A stretch of 64,000 bases of DNA from DASQYE01 sp036389675 (GCA_036389675.1 DASVWI010000015.1:104092-168091), one strand, 5' to 3'; shown: positions 37,964-46,231, numbered from the stretch's first letter. Program-made: numbers and translations. Notes: generated by a model from the sequence alone, not told the origin.

Positions 37964-38550
37964 ACAGTTCTCCTTTCCAAAGTGCGGTCTAATAAGAACC
38001 TGATCTGCCCTCATCCAGACCCCGCAGAGTCAACCTCGCTGAATCTGCGTGTCAGGTCAAAAGCAGATGACGAATTGACTGCAACCCATTGTCTCTGTTT
38101 ACGGCCAAGACCTTTTCGATGTATTGATCGTTCTCTTAAGGCGAGGATTTTTCGCTCGGCGTGAAGTGCCGCTTGCCGAAAACATGGCAAGATACACCCG
38201 GCAATCAGAGAGCAGATACCTTGGTTCTCATCACTTCAACCATTTTCATCTGCTCGATTTAGGTGCGAGTGGAACGCTGCCGCATAGTATCATCATCCAT
38301 CTCCGCAGACAAAACAATTTTCAGATACGACCCGAAATTGGGCCGACGCTTCTGGCGCATGGCATCCAGTCTCCGCCGTCAGGAAGCAGCCTGCTGGGGA
38401 GTTCACGCTGAAGACAAGTCAGGGCAGCCCTTTTACGTCAGGGAAATACATCATCATAAAGCTATCTCCGCGGTGTGCTTTTGGCGATTCCAGTGTGAAA
38501 TTGGTGGACAGGATTAAACAACAGCATAGAATATCGACCGTCAATGCGCG
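37964..38550. other. Cassette 5, right part: decayed or non-coding
   Basis: Several overlapping plus-strand frames, none with a ribosome site. One reads GEFTLKTSQGSPFTSGKY up to attC-6 and looks protein-like but lacks a start, so it may be the end of a lost gene. It must also hold the promoter of the minus-strand gene. Confidence 0.4.
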
Positions 38551-38661
38551 GCATAACAATTCATTCAACCGGACGCGCCGATAGCATTCTTTTTATGGCG
38601 CTTCCTTCGGCGTAGGTTGAATGCCATTCACGGCGCGCCGCGTTAATTCGAGCGTTAGATG
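38551..38661 (+). repeat. attC site 6
   Basis: R'' GCATAAC, R' GTTAGATG. The central 80 bases are almost identical to attC-15. Confidence 0.88.
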
Positions 38662-38687
38662 TCTCTGACCATGTGAACTAGAAAACA

Positions 38688-39251
38688 ATGTGCTACTTCA
38701 TCACAGCAATTTTACCTCAGAGCGCTAAAGTGAATTTAGTTGCGCCATTATTCGAGGCGCATAACTTATCCTTCAAGGAGATTACTAACCCTCATGTCTC
38801 GTCTCAGCTTGATGTGGGAGATATTTATATTCTTACTACTTCCTCTCATTGCGACTGTGGCACAGCTTTAGGAATATTGAATCGAAGCGGCGATTCTGAA
38901 TCTGTCAGTTATGATCGTGAGGCTAAGAAATTGCGGAAGCAGGGTTGGAGCGAAGCCAGGATACAAAGATGGCTTGAGCAAAAGGAACAGACAAAAGAGA
39001 AACATTTGCAAGAGAATGAGGCTCACGCTAAAACAGGAACGCCGGATGCCGCTCATTGGGTGGCATTCATAACCACCGTGCTCAAATCCGGCAATACCCG
39101 TAAAATCGGTCTATTGCTTCATATGTATCATGGAGGGACTGAAAGTGAGCGGATAAAGATTCTTGGAAAAGAGAGTATAAAGTTAAAAGAGCTAAGCCCA
39201 GGGCGGCTTAGGGAAATGAAGGAAGATGTAGCGTATGAATTTGTGGTTTAG
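38688..39251 (+). CDS. Hypothetical protein with coiled-coil centre (cassette 6)
   Basis: 187 residues, no family recognised. The first 65 residues include YILTTSSHCDCGTALG with a Cys-x-Cys pair. Residues about 75-115 are very charged (EAKKLRKQGWSEARIQRWLE) and likely helical, and a second soluble part follows. No signal peptide or membrane segment, so cytosolic. The ATG at 38688 has no strong ribosome site. Confidence 0.65.
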   Translation: MCYFITAILPQSAKVNLVAPLFEAHNLSFKEITNPHVSSQLDVGDIYILTTSSHCDCGTALGILNRSGDSESVSYDREAKKLRKQGWSEARIQRWLEQKEQTKEKHLQENEAHAKTGTPDAAHWVAFITTVLKSGNTRKIGLLLHMYHGGTESERIKILGKESIKLKELSPGRLREMKEDVAYEFVV

Positions 39252-39260
39252 CCTTAGCAC

Positions 39261-39375
39261 GACATCTAACAACTCATTGAACCGGAGCGCTCCACAGCAT
39301 GGCCTTCATGCTCGTCTTCTCCGATAATATCGGATGCTGTATGCTCGCGCCCGCTTAATTCGGGAGTTAGATGTC
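39261..39375 (+). repeat. attC site 7
   Basis: GACATCTAAC and GTTAGATGTC are perfect 10-base complements, the longest outer pairing in the array. Confidence 0.93.
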
Positions 39376-39391
39376 TTCGCAGAGAACGAAC

Positions 39392-39886
39392 ATGAAACCT
39401 ATTAGCTTAATCAGCCTTCTATTGATTACTTTAATAATCACATTAACGTCGCCATGGGAGGCAAATGATCAAAAACCTGAAGGGGTGGAATATTATGACA
39501 ACTACAGGCTCTTTGAGATTTACCAAAGGTCTGATGGAATCAAGGACGGGAAGCAAAAGCTTGATGTGCTTATAGAGCAGTTAAAGGCCGAGCCTCAGTC
39601 CGACATTTGGCTTCTATCTTATGGAGGAAGGCATGCATGTGTTGGAGAAGCCAGGGGTCGCGTCGAGGCCGTCAAAAGGTATTTGGTAAATAGTGGTATA
39701 AGCTCGCGCCGTGTTGTAGCCGTAGATGCGGGATTCCATGAAGAGTGGGCCGTAGAACTGTGGCTCGTCATTCGCTGCACGCCAGGCCCGCCACCCAGGC
39801 CAAGCGTTAACCGGGCAGCAGTTCAATTCATAGGCAGGAGCAATAAACAGAGAAACAGATGTAAGAAACCAAACCGGCTCTTCTAA
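39392..39886 (+). CDS. Exported protein with OmpA-like C-terminal pattern (cassette 7)
   Basis: 164 residues. A signal peptide covers about 1-20. The stretch YGGRHACVGEARGRVEAVKRYLVNSGISSRRVVAVDAG resembles the helix-strand unit of OmpA-like peptidoglycan-binding domains, where ARAxAVxxYLxxxGI is the pattern, but the usual Asp and Arg ligands are not all clear. It may act at the cell wall. An ATG at 39371 inside the attC-7 end would add seven residues. Confidence 0.6.
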   Translation: MKPISLISLLLITLIITLTSPWEANDQKPEGVEYYDNYRLFEIYQRSDGIKDGKQKLDVLIEQLKAEPQSDIWLLSYGGRHACVGEARGRVEAVKRYLVNSGISSRRVVAVDAGFHEEWAVELWLVIRCTPGPPPRPSVNRAAVQFIGRSNKQRNRCKKPNRLF

Positions 39887-39896
39887 TGTGGAAGGC

Positions 39897-40006
39897 AATC
39901 TAACAACTCATTGAACCCGACGCCTCGACAGCATTCTTTTCATGATATTTCCTCGCATAGTATGTTTTCGCCGTGGCTCGGCGCGGGTTAATTCGGGCGT
40001 TAGGCG
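39897..40006 (+). repeat. attC site 8
   Basis: R'' AATCTAAC, R' GTTAGGCG; right half GCGGGTTAATTCGGGCGTTAGGC. Confidence 0.9.
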
Positions 40007-40041
40007 CTAATGTGTGAGGACTTTATACTCGGGAGGACTTC

Positions 40042-40461
40042 ATGCCCAATAAGAAAAGATCTCGACTTAAAGATATAGCCAAAGAACAGATGCCACCCCC
40101 GATTGCCATTGGACATGTCACGCTCCGCGTCTCCGCGGTCAGCCTGGCCGCCGACTTTTACGAGACTCTGGGCCTGCGTCCGATCTTGAATCGTGAGGAA
40201 CTGGCTATCCTCGAATTGCGTGGCGGGACACACCTGGTTCTATTCCGAGCCAAGGACAAGCCGAAGGCCGGGCCGGTGCGCGTCTTTGATTTTATGGTCG
40301 AAGACATTGAAGCCGCTCACGCTGCGATGGAGAAGGCCGGGGTTCAGGGGACGGCCATCTGTGAAGATCACCTTGCGGGCCATCTCTGGTTCGAGGTTAC
40401 TGACCCGGATGGTCATGTGCTAAAAGTATTTTCGAGCCATACCGGCGGACGGCCTGTGTAA
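40042..40461 (+). CDS. VOC (glyoxalase-fold) protein (cassette 8)
   Basis: 139 residues. IGHVTLRVSAVSLAADFYETLGLR starts the fold, LAILELRGGTHLVLF forms the next strand and WFEVTDPDGHVLKVFSSH carries the final metal-ligand motif. About 20 basic residues precede the domain. The ribosome site GGGAGGA is strong. A second VOC protein in the array, not a close copy of the one in cassette 3. Function beyond the fold is not known. Confidence 0.82.
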   Translation: MPNKKRSRLKDIAKEQMPPPIAIGHVTLRVSAVSLAADFYETLGLRPILNREELAILELRGGTHLVLFRAKDKPKAGPVRVFDFMVEDIEAAHAAMEKAGVQGTAICEDHLAGHLWFEVTDPDGHVLKVFSSHTGGRPV

Positions 40462-40525
40462 TGTATCCTGCGAGGCAGGGAGGGCAGTATTGGGCTATCG
40501 TTAGGAAGGAATCATCCACCGAAAC

Positions 40526-40635
40526 GCGCCTAACAACTCATTGAACCCGACCCCGCGAGAGCATTCCTCTCACAATCGCTCTTTGCCATAATATTGAAGG
40601 CTGCAAGCGCTGGGCGGGTTAGTAAGACGCATAAT
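40526..40635 (+). repeat. attC site 9 (degenerate right end)
   Basis: Left half CGCCTAACAACTCATTGAACC is intact, right half GGGTTAGTAAGACGCATAAT has lost the GTTAGGC core, so excision here is probably impaired. Confidence 0.7.
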
Positions 40636-40645
40636 TTCTACACCC

Positions 40646-40823
40646 GTGAAACTCGAAGTATGGAAACGTGATGGCGGGAGATGTGTTGAATGTGGTGCAA
40701 CAGATGAATTACATTTCGATCACATTGTGCCCTACTCTGAGGGCGGGACATGCTTTAACCGCAGAGAACGTCCAGCTTCTTTGCGCAAGACATAATTTGC
40801 AGAAACGTGATCGTATTCTCTGA
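40646..40823 (+). pseudogene. HNH endonuclease, frameshifted (cassette 9)
   Basis: From a GTG at 40646 the frame reads KLEVWKRDGGRCVEC...FDHIVPYSEGGT with the zinc-type CxxC and the DH of the HNH motif; after about 40752 it must shift by one base to continue TAENVQLLCARHNLQKRDRIL and stop at 40821. Together this is a complete 58-residue HNH nuclease domain with the final H and N. The extra base creates an early stop in the first frame. A sequencing error or a true mutation could explain it. Confidence 0.7.
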
Positions 40824-40827
40824 AGCG

Positions 40828-40933
40828 CCGCCCAACAACTCATTCAACCGGAGGGGAGTCAGCGTGCTTTTCATCCGCAAGATTGAATGCTTGGTTCGAT
40901 GTCTCCTGGTGAATCAATCGCGGCGTTGGGCTG
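40828..40933 (+). repeat. attC site 10
   Basis: GCCCAAC and GTTGGGC are perfect complements; right half altered to GTGAATCAATCGCGGCGTTGGGC. Confidence 0.85.
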
Positions 40934-40964
40934 CCGGCTCGATTTCATAAAGGGTAAATTTGGA

Positions 40965-41495
40965 ATGAGACGAAACGTGCTTATCTGCATTCTCACATCT
41001 TTACTTGTCGGGTGTAATACGTTTAATGGTCCTGTATTTCGTACTACGACTAACGATATGTCGCCAACAATTAAAGAAGGCGACACTGTTTTCTCAGACC
41101 CTACTTATTACAAACACTCGCCCGTAGCTCGCGGTGATATTGTTGTCGTAGGAGACCCTGACGAAAAGAAGAATCCAGATGGTCGCGTTCAGATGTATAT
41201 TAAACGCGTGATTGGCTTAGGCGGGGATAAAGTTCAAATTGTGTCTGGTAAAGTCTATGTTAATGACCAAATATTGGGCGGTGCTTTCGGAACTGGGAAA
41301 TATTTTTCAGATAATCCGGTTAAAGATTTCGGGCCTGTAATTGTGCGGCAAAGCGAGTATTTTCTTGTAGGTGATAATCTTGCTAATAGTGCTGATAGTC
41401 GGCACTGGAAGCGTTCAACCGTAAAAATAGAAGATATTCAGGGGAAGGTGACGCAAATAAAAGAAAGGGATACCGGAAATACACGCTCTTTGTAG
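40965..41495 (+). CDS. Signal peptidase I-like protein with lipobox (cassette 10)
   Basis: 176 residues. The S26 core is clear: catalytic serine in TNDMSPTIKEGD, catalytic lysine in MYIKRVIGLGGDKV, and the conserved YFLVGDNLANSADSRHW. Signal peptidase I cleaves exported proteins at the outer face of the inner membrane. The N-terminus MRRNVLICILTSLLVGC ends in a lipobox with Cys17, so it would be lipid-anchored instead of using the usual transmembrane anchor. Start ATG at 40965; an upstream frame runs through attC-10. Confidence 0.85.
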   Translation: MRRNVLICILTSLLVGCNTFNGPVFRTTTNDMSPTIKEGDTVFSDPTYYKHSPVARGDIVVVGDPDEKKNPDGRVQMYIKRVIGLGGDKVQIVSGKVYVNDQILGGAFGTGKYFSDNPVKDFGPVIVRQSEYFLVGDNLANSADSRHWKRSTVKIEDIQGKVTQIKERDTGNTRSL

Positions 41496-41513
41496 AATGG
41501 TTTTATCGTCGGC

Positions 41514-41622
41514 GCAGCCCAACATCTTATTGAACCGGAGTGCGGATTGAATGGCTTTCATCAACATTTGTTGTATTGGATTGATTGCTTTCGCCGCGCC
41601 GGGTTAAATCGGGCGTTAGGCC
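41514..41622 (+). repeat. attC site 11
   Basis: R'' GCAGCCCAAC, R' GTTAGGCCGC; right half GGGTTAAATCGGGCGTTAGGC. Confidence 0.9.
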
Positions 41623-41640
41623 GCAACCAAATTAATAAGG

Positions 41641-42048
41641 ATGACAAACTTCTCTCAAGTGAGTTCCAGGCTAACGCAACCGATACGGTTTCGCGATGTG
41701 GAGTGGGCGACCGTTCCTGATGTAGCCGGCGCGTACGTGATCTTCGATGGCGACGAAGTCCTCTACGTCGGCATGGCAGGTCGTGACGGTAGTGGCAGCC
41801 TACGCCGCCGTCTTCGCGATCATGCGAGCGGCCAAATTGTAAACATGTTCGCGCAGTACCTCTTTCTGGCTCGTGTCCAGTTCCTTATGGAGGAGCGTTG
41901 CCGTCACCCTCAGGAGGCGAAGACAGCTTGCCGGGAGTACATACGCGGGCGCTGCGCGTTCAGCTTCATTACGACTGTTGATGGAGCGGAGGCGCGGAAA
42001 TTGGAGAAGCTGCTGAAACAAGAGCTTCGGCCTTCTCTGAATCCATAA
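41641..42048 (+). CDS. GIY-YIG nuclease-like protein (cassette 11)
   Basis: 135 residues. GAYVIFDGDEVLYVGMAG gives the GIY (as AYV) and YIG (as YVG) strands about ten residues apart; LRRRLRDHASG carries the catalytic arginine region and EARKLEKLLKQELRPSLNP the glutamate and final asparagine motif. The fold cuts DNA in repair or mobile-element contexts, or it may have lost activity. It is cytosolic. ATG follows AATAAGG directly. Confidence 0.75.
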   Translation: MTNFSQVSSRLTQPIRFRDVEWATVPDVAGAYVIFDGDEVLYVGMAGRDGSGSLRRRLRDHASGQIVNMFAQYLFLARVQFLMEERCRHPQEAKTACREYIRGRCAFSFITTVDGAEARKLEKLLKQELRPSLNP

Positions 42049-42070
42049 GGAATTCAGGTCATGTCACTGC

Positions 42071-42181
42071 GGCCTAACAACTCATTCAACCCGACCCCTC
42101 GGTAGCATCTCTTTTAGCGTAGCCTGTTATCTTCATCTTGTATGCTTTATGCTCGGCGCGGGTTAATTCGGGCGTTAGGTA
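42071..42181 (+). repeat. attC site 12
   Basis: R'' GGCCTAAC, R' GTTAGGTA; right half GCGGGTTAATTCGGGCGTTAGG. Confidence 0.92.
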
Positions 42182-42193
42182 TCTTCTTCTAAG

Positions 42194-42286
42194 ATGTTAT
42201 CTGACGATCTTATTAAACATCAGCGTTTCATGATTCCAGATATTGACAACCCGCTCCTAATTGCATATGTTCTCGGTGCTTGCTAG
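42194..42286 (+). CDS. Possible 30-residue leader peptide (cassette 12)
   Basis: An ATG 13 bases after attC-12 opens a 30-codon frame ending TAG, MLSDDLIKHQRFMIPDIDN... No ribosome site of note and no homology known. It could be a leader of the two-gene cassette or chance. Confidence 0.2.
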   Translation: MLSDDLIKHQRFMIPDIDNPLLIAYVLGAC

Positions 42287-42347
42287 CGTGCGCGTATCAG
42301 CGGCTCATACGCTTTTGAGAACTACTTCCTCATGAGGTGCAAAAACA

Positions 42348-43031
42348 ATGCTCGCCAAGGTTATTTATCTCTCTCTTATCTATCAGAACAGCGCCAATCA
42401 AAATCAGAACAGCATTAGTCAGAATCTAAACTTCTGGCTCGTGATGGCCGGAATTCTTATTATATTCATTTGCCTGATAGCCATGTTTGTCCCCAACGTC
42501 AAAGCCTTAATTACAAGACCACAGGAGTTTAATGGGCTGGGCGTAAGCATGAAAGTATCCGTCCTTACAGTATTTGTCGTCATGGGTTTCGTTCTCTCCC
42601 TGAGCAGTTTTGCCTTGCAATGGCAGGGCTATGTTTCACGAGAGATAGAGTACAAAAATAAAATAGGGGTACTTGAAACAGAGAGAAACGAGTTGCGTGA
42701 GCGAGAAACGCGTGGCAGGAAGTTCAACATGAGCATAGTGCTCAAGCCAAAGGGCATGGATGAAGTGCTTAATACAGATGAATGGTCTTGTGTGTACTAT
42801 TTAGAAGACTCATCAGGCAAACCCTCCGAACCCAAACCGACTCCTTTGTTCCGGGCTAAAGATGGTAAGTCATTCAAAATTACTCTTGAAGATATCACGC
42901 CCGAAACGCGCTTATATAGTATCGAATTAAAGAAAGGTAAAAAGTTATGGACGGTAGATAGTGTTTTCCCGTTGCGCGAGGGGACATTCCTGGCAGAACC
43001 TGAGGAGGAGGATGAAGAAAGTGACTCGTAA
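42348..43031 (+). CDS. Two-helix membrane protein, partner of pYEATS protein (cassette 12)
   Basis: 227 residues. Two membrane segments (about 29-47 and 69-89) are followed by a short coiled coil (about 100-122, REIEYKNKIGVLETERNELRERE) and a beta-rich soluble domain ending in an acidic tail. No family name is available to me. It overlaps the next gene by 20 bases, whose ribosome site GAGGAGGAGG lies in its last codons, so the two are translationally coupled and likely act together at the membrane. Confidence 0.7.
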   Translation: MLAKVIYLSLIYQNSANQNQNSISQNLNFWLVMAGILIIFICLIAMFVPNVKALITRPQEFNGLGVSMKVSVLTVFVVMGFVLSLSSFALQWQGYVSREIEYKNKIGVLETERNELRERETRGRKFNMSIVLKPKGMDEVLNTDEWSCVYYLEDSSGKPSEPKPTPLFRAKDGKSFKITLEDITPETRLYSIELKKGKKLWTVDSVFPLREGTFLAEPEEEDEESDS

Positions 43032-43422
43032 TCTAGCAGTACCGAAGCGCTGTATCTTTTTTTTAGCAGGCATCCTGCTCGTCATAACTACTGTGACTTA
43101 TGGGCAAGGGACGGCAGGAAGCGAAGAAGTAACCATAAAAAATACGGCTAGACAAATCAAGCCGGGGATTTACGAATGCGTAATTTACATTGAGGGGAGC
43201 GAGGGTCTGCTAAATACCATCGATGATGTTCGATATACGCTACCTTCAGGGTATCCCAAACGTAAGCAGACAAGGAAAATCGGGGATAGGCGCTATCCTT
43301 TCAGTTCCGCCCCGATCGTTACAGCTGAAGAAGTCGTCGTAAACATTAAAATAGACTACAAGGGACGGAAGAACGCGTATCTAAGCTATAAGCTCAGGTT
43401 ATTCACCAATCTGCCGCAATAA
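43012..43422 (+). CDS. pYEATS domain protein (cassette 12)
   Basis: 136 residues. A signal-like segment (about 13-33, ending TYGQG) precedes VTIKNTARQIKPGIYECVIYIEG, LLNTIDDVRYTLPSGYP and a C-terminal strand set KNAYLSYKLRLF. The order matches the prokaryotic YEATS fold, an immunoglobulin-like ligand-binding domain related to eukaryotic histone readers and seen in bacterial signalling or conflict proteins. Here it seems exported. Start ATG at 43012, with an excellent ribosome site. Confidence 0.65.
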   Translation: MKKVTRNLAVPKRCIFFLAGILLVITTVTYGQGTAGSEEVTIKNTARQIKPGIYECVIYIEGSEGLLNTIDDVRYTLPSGYPKRKQTRKIGDRRYPFSSAPIVTAEEVVVNIKIDYKGRKNAYLSYKLRLFTNLPQ

Positions 43423-43538
43423 GTCTATGACGCCTCCTGTGGGAGAAAAGTTTTAAGACTTAATCGAGCTTATGCTTCTAATAGTGATATATAGTCGAAG
43501 AGGAATAAAGGCATATTGAGTAATTTAATCGGAAGCGA

Positions 43539-43648
43539 TACCTAACAACTCATTGAACCTTACGTCTCGATAGCATTCTTTTCATGCTGCGTCCTTACGC
43601 TGTAAATCGTCGCCGGCACTCGGCGCGGGTTAATTCGAGCGTTAGACG
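43539..43648 (+). repeat. attC site 13
   Basis: R'' TACCTAAC, R' GTTAGACG; right half GCGGGTTAATTCGAGCGTTAG. Confidence 0.9.
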
Positions 43649-43681
43649 CCTTCTTTTATGCAGTAGTCGAGAGATCTGAAC

Positions 43682-44140
43682 ATGGCATCGAAACAAGTTT
43701 GGCGGCGCATTCTCTTAGTCGTCGCAATTCTCGCCGCTATTGCTTTGCTGTATCCAGCTGAATCTACCGTCTGTCCTGCGTGGAGAATACAGGTGGTTGA
43801 TGGATCTGGAAAGCCTCTGAAAAATGCTTGGGTGCGACAGCACTGGCAAGATTATTCTGTTGAATCTAACGGCCACGAAGAAGATTCGTACACTGATGTA
43901 AATGGCTATATCAGCTTTCCAGAGCGTAGCATCAGGGCAAGTTTATTATTTAGAATATTGGGCGCTATCTTGAATACCCTGTCGCAGGGCGTGCATGCCA
44001 GCTATGGTGCACATGCTTATATCGCAGCTTATGGTAATATTGTTGATGGAAAGAGGCTCGAAGGAAGTGTCAGTTATCAGGAAGGCGAATCTCTGCCGAA
44101 ACAACTCGTAACGTATGTTAATGATTTACATCTCAGATGA
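43682..44140 (+). CDS. Exported carboxypeptidase-regulatory-like protein (cassette 13)
   Basis: 152 residues. A hydrophobic segment at about 9-23 is a signal peptide or anchor. WRIQVVDGSGKPLKNAWVRQHWQDYS followed by TDVNGYISFPERS is the start of a carboxypeptidase-regulatory or transthyretin-like beta sandwich. No enzyme domain. Such domains often mediate binding at the cell surface. The later part includes a hydrophobic stretch near 85-98. Confidence 0.65.
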   Translation: MASKQVWRRILLVVAILAAIALLYPAESTVCPAWRIQVVDGSGKPLKNAWVRQHWQDYSVESNGHEEDSYTDVNGYISFPERSIRASLLFRILGAILNTLSQGVHASYGAHAYIAAYGNIVDGKRLEGSVSYQEGESLPKQLVTYVNDLHLR

Positions 44141-44155
44141 ATGTCGCCAAACGCA

Positions 44156-44261
44156 GCGTCTAACAACTCATTCAACGCGAGCGCGAAATAGTGTTGCCTT
44201 CATGCGCGAGGGTATGTTGTTATCAGGGCTCTTCGCGCCGCATTAATTCGGGCGTCAGGCG
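44156..44261 (+). repeat. attC site 14
   Basis: R'' GCGTCTAAC, R' GTCAGGCGC with one base change in the core (GTTAG to GTCAG). Confidence 0.85.
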
Positions 44262-44326
44262 CTCGTCCATAATTAATTAGCGAACTCGCCGTAATATGGC
44301 TTCTCATCCTTAATGGAGGTGGTTCA

Positions 44327-44785
44327 ATGTTTTGTTCAAAATGCGGCCAGGAACAGGCATCTGAATCTATGCGCTTCTGCGCACGGTGCGGATTTAAGCT
44401 GAGCACTATCGAAGAGGGGTTAGCTAAAGGCTTAATTATGATGGCAATGTATCTTGTCATCGCAATATGCGCGATAATCGGATGGGGCTCGGTAACGAGT
44501 GGCCCAGGCTACATGCAGGTACGGGTTATCATTACGATCATTGCTGCTATTACCTTCTACTTACTCTTTTCTAATGATCTGACGCGCATTTTCAACAAAT
44601 TGTTTTCTCAGAGTATTGAACAGAAAAAGCAAATCGCACCTGCTAGTCAGGAGACTGCTTTGCCGCCACCGCAAAGTATCCCTGTGCCGATTTTCGGCTC
44701 GCATCGAGTAAATACAGCAGAAATGATGCAGCCGCCGAGCGTTACGGAGCAAACGACCACATTGCTCGATAAAAACAAGCATTAA
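44327..44785 (+). CDS. Zinc-ribbon membrane protein (cassette 14)
   Basis: 152 residues. MFCSKCGQEQ...MRFCARCGFKL is an N-terminal zinc ribbon with two CxxC knuckles (C3, C6, C19, C22). Two membrane segments follow at about 36-54 and 62-84, then a proline/glutamine-rich cytosolic tail. This layout is common for small bacterial membrane proteins of unknown role. The ribosome site GGAGGTGG is strong. Confidence 0.75.
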   Translation: MFCSKCGQEQASESMRFCARCGFKLSTIEEGLAKGLIMMAMYLVIAICAIIGWGSVTSGPGYMQVRVIITIIAAITFYLLFSNDLTRIFNKLFSQSIEQKKQIAPASQETALPPPQSIPVPIFGSHRVNTAEMMQPPSVTEQTTTLLDKNKH

Positions 44786-44800
44786 ACCGGCCAACGCCGC

Positions 44801-44910
44801 GCCTAACAACTCATTCAGCCGGACGCGCCGATAGCATTCTTTTTATGGCGCTTCCTTCGGCGTAGGTTGAATGCCATTGACGGCGCGCCGCGTTAATTCG
44901 AGCGTTAGGC
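44801..44910 (+). repeat. attC site 15
   Basis: R'' GCCTAAC, R' GTTAGGC. Central stem-loop nearly identical to attC-6. Confidence 0.93.
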
Positions 44911-44954
44911 ATTGCCACGTGCGTCCCGGGTAACGAAAGGTAAACAAGCATACG

Positions 44955-45530
44955 ATGACCTCTTCTGATCTAACACCAAGCGGCGCGACCGTCGTCATCA
45001 CGCATCGCGTGCGCGACGGCAAGGAAGCCGACTACGACAACTGGCTCAACGAAATCGGGCCTCTATGCCGTGCGTCTCCGGGTCATCTGGACTGGCAGAT
45101 TATCCGTCCCATTGCTGGCCTTACGACGACGTACACCGTGGTCATTCGCTTCGATACATCCGACCATCTCAGGCAGTGGATGGGTTCGCCCGACCGGCAG
45201 CGGCTTATCCAGACGGTGCGGCCTCTTCTGGCAGCGGATGATGGTTACACGATTCAGAGCGGACTGGACTTCTGGTTCACAGCTCCCGGCGCGGGCGTCA
45301 AAGTGCCGGTGCGGTGGAAGCAATTCCTGATTACCTGGTCTGCGATTTACCCGCTGGTGCTTGGAGTGCCATTGGTGATAGTCCCGATACTGCGCCAGCT
45401 CGGTGCATCTGACAACCGCTTCCTCACGATGCTGCTGATCACAGCCACTGTGGTTCTGCTCATGGTTTACGTCATTATGCCACGCTACACGAGATTAGTC
45501 CGACAGTGGTTATTCCATGAACCCAAATGA
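44955..45530 (+). CDS. ABM-domain protein with C-terminal membrane helices (cassette 15)
   Basis: 191 residues. VVITHRVRDGKEADYDNWLNEIGPLCRASPGHLDWQIIRP is the antibiotic-biosynthesis-monooxygenase (ABM) fold, a ferredoxin-like dimer found in heme-degrading and quinone-forming oxygenases. Two membrane helices follow at about 128-147 and 157-172. This fused family is widespread and uncharacterised. The GC content is higher than in its neighbours, so this cassette may have a different origin. Confidence 0.8.
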   Translation: MTSSDLTPSGATVVITHRVRDGKEADYDNWLNEIGPLCRASPGHLDWQIIRPIAGLTTTYTVVIRFDTSDHLRQWMGSPDRQRLIQTVRPLLAADDGYTIQSGLDFWFTAPGAGVKVPVRWKQFLITWSAIYPLVLGVPLVIVPILRQLGASDNRFLTMLLITATVVLLMVYVIMPRYTRLVRQWLFHEPK

Positions 45531-45536
45531 CCGCAA

Positions 45537-45649
45537 CCATCTAACAACTCATTGAACCGGAGCGCTCGACGGCATGGCTTTTATCATTCTCTTCTCTGAT
45601 AATGTTGTGTGATGCTCGCTCGTGCCCGGTTAGTTCGGGCGTTAGGCGA
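45537..45649 (+). repeat. attC site 16
   Basis: R'' CCATCTAAC, R' GTTAGGCGA; right half CCGGTTAGTTCGGGCGTTAGGC. Confidence 0.9.
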
Positions 45650-45655
45650 TGTAGA

Positions 45656-46063
45656 ATGCTTATGGATATGGATAAAGAGATGCAAGGAGAAACGCTATTA
45701 CAGTCAGGAATCTCTGTTTCACCCGGTGCGGAGATGCTCAGCAAAGCCATTGCCACCACCCTCCAAAGTCCTGCCCAAGATCGAGCGGAGCTGTTTGCGG
45801 TGTTGATGCAGGAGATTGCTGCCACATTGTCAGCTTCAAATTCTGAGAAGTCCTGGACATTTTTCGTCAATCATGGGACTGACGGATCAAGGATATTTCG
45901 CGGCAGCACGGGACGTTCGATAGTCATTGATCCGGAAGGCAGGCTATGGCGCGCGCGGACATATGAAGACTTCGAGACGACATACACCATTACAGCCAGA
46001 TCATGCGAGATTGCTACGATGAAGCCAAACTACAGTTTAATGAAGGAGTGCGTTGTCGGCTGA
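45656..46063 (+). CDS. Hypothetical cytosolic protein (cassette 16)
   Basis: 135 residues, no family recognised. An N-terminal helical part (MLSKAIATTLQSPAQDRAELFAVLMQ) precedes a beta part: SWTFFVNHGTDGSRIFRGSTG and SIVIDPEGRLWRARTYEDF. No signal or membrane segment. Three closely spaced ATGs (45656, 45662, 45668) make the exact start uncertain. Confidence 0.65.
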   Translation: MLMDMDKEMQGETLLQSGISVSPGAEMLSKAIATTLQSPAQDRAELFAVLMQEIAATLSASNSEKSWTFFVNHGTDGSRIFRGSTGRSIVIDPEGRLWRARTYEDFETTYTITARSCEIATMKPNYSLMKECVVG

Positions 46064-46102
46064 GGCGTATGATAGGGCAAGAGATATATTACGCTGGGAC
46101 AA

Positions 46103-46198
46103 AGCCTAACAACTGATCGAACCGAACTCTCCGCCAGCAATCTTGTCAGCATTCAAGGTTGCCTCTGGCCGCTCGTCGGTTAATTCGAGCGTTATACG
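46103..46198 (+). repeat. attC site 17
   Basis: R'' AGCCTAAC, R' GTTATAC; left half AACTGATCGAACCG, right half CGGTTAATTCGAGCGTTATAC. At 96 bp one of the shortest. Confidence 0.82.
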
Positions 46199-46231
46199 GT
46201 TTCGGAATATTAAAGTACAAGAGAGGTTAAT

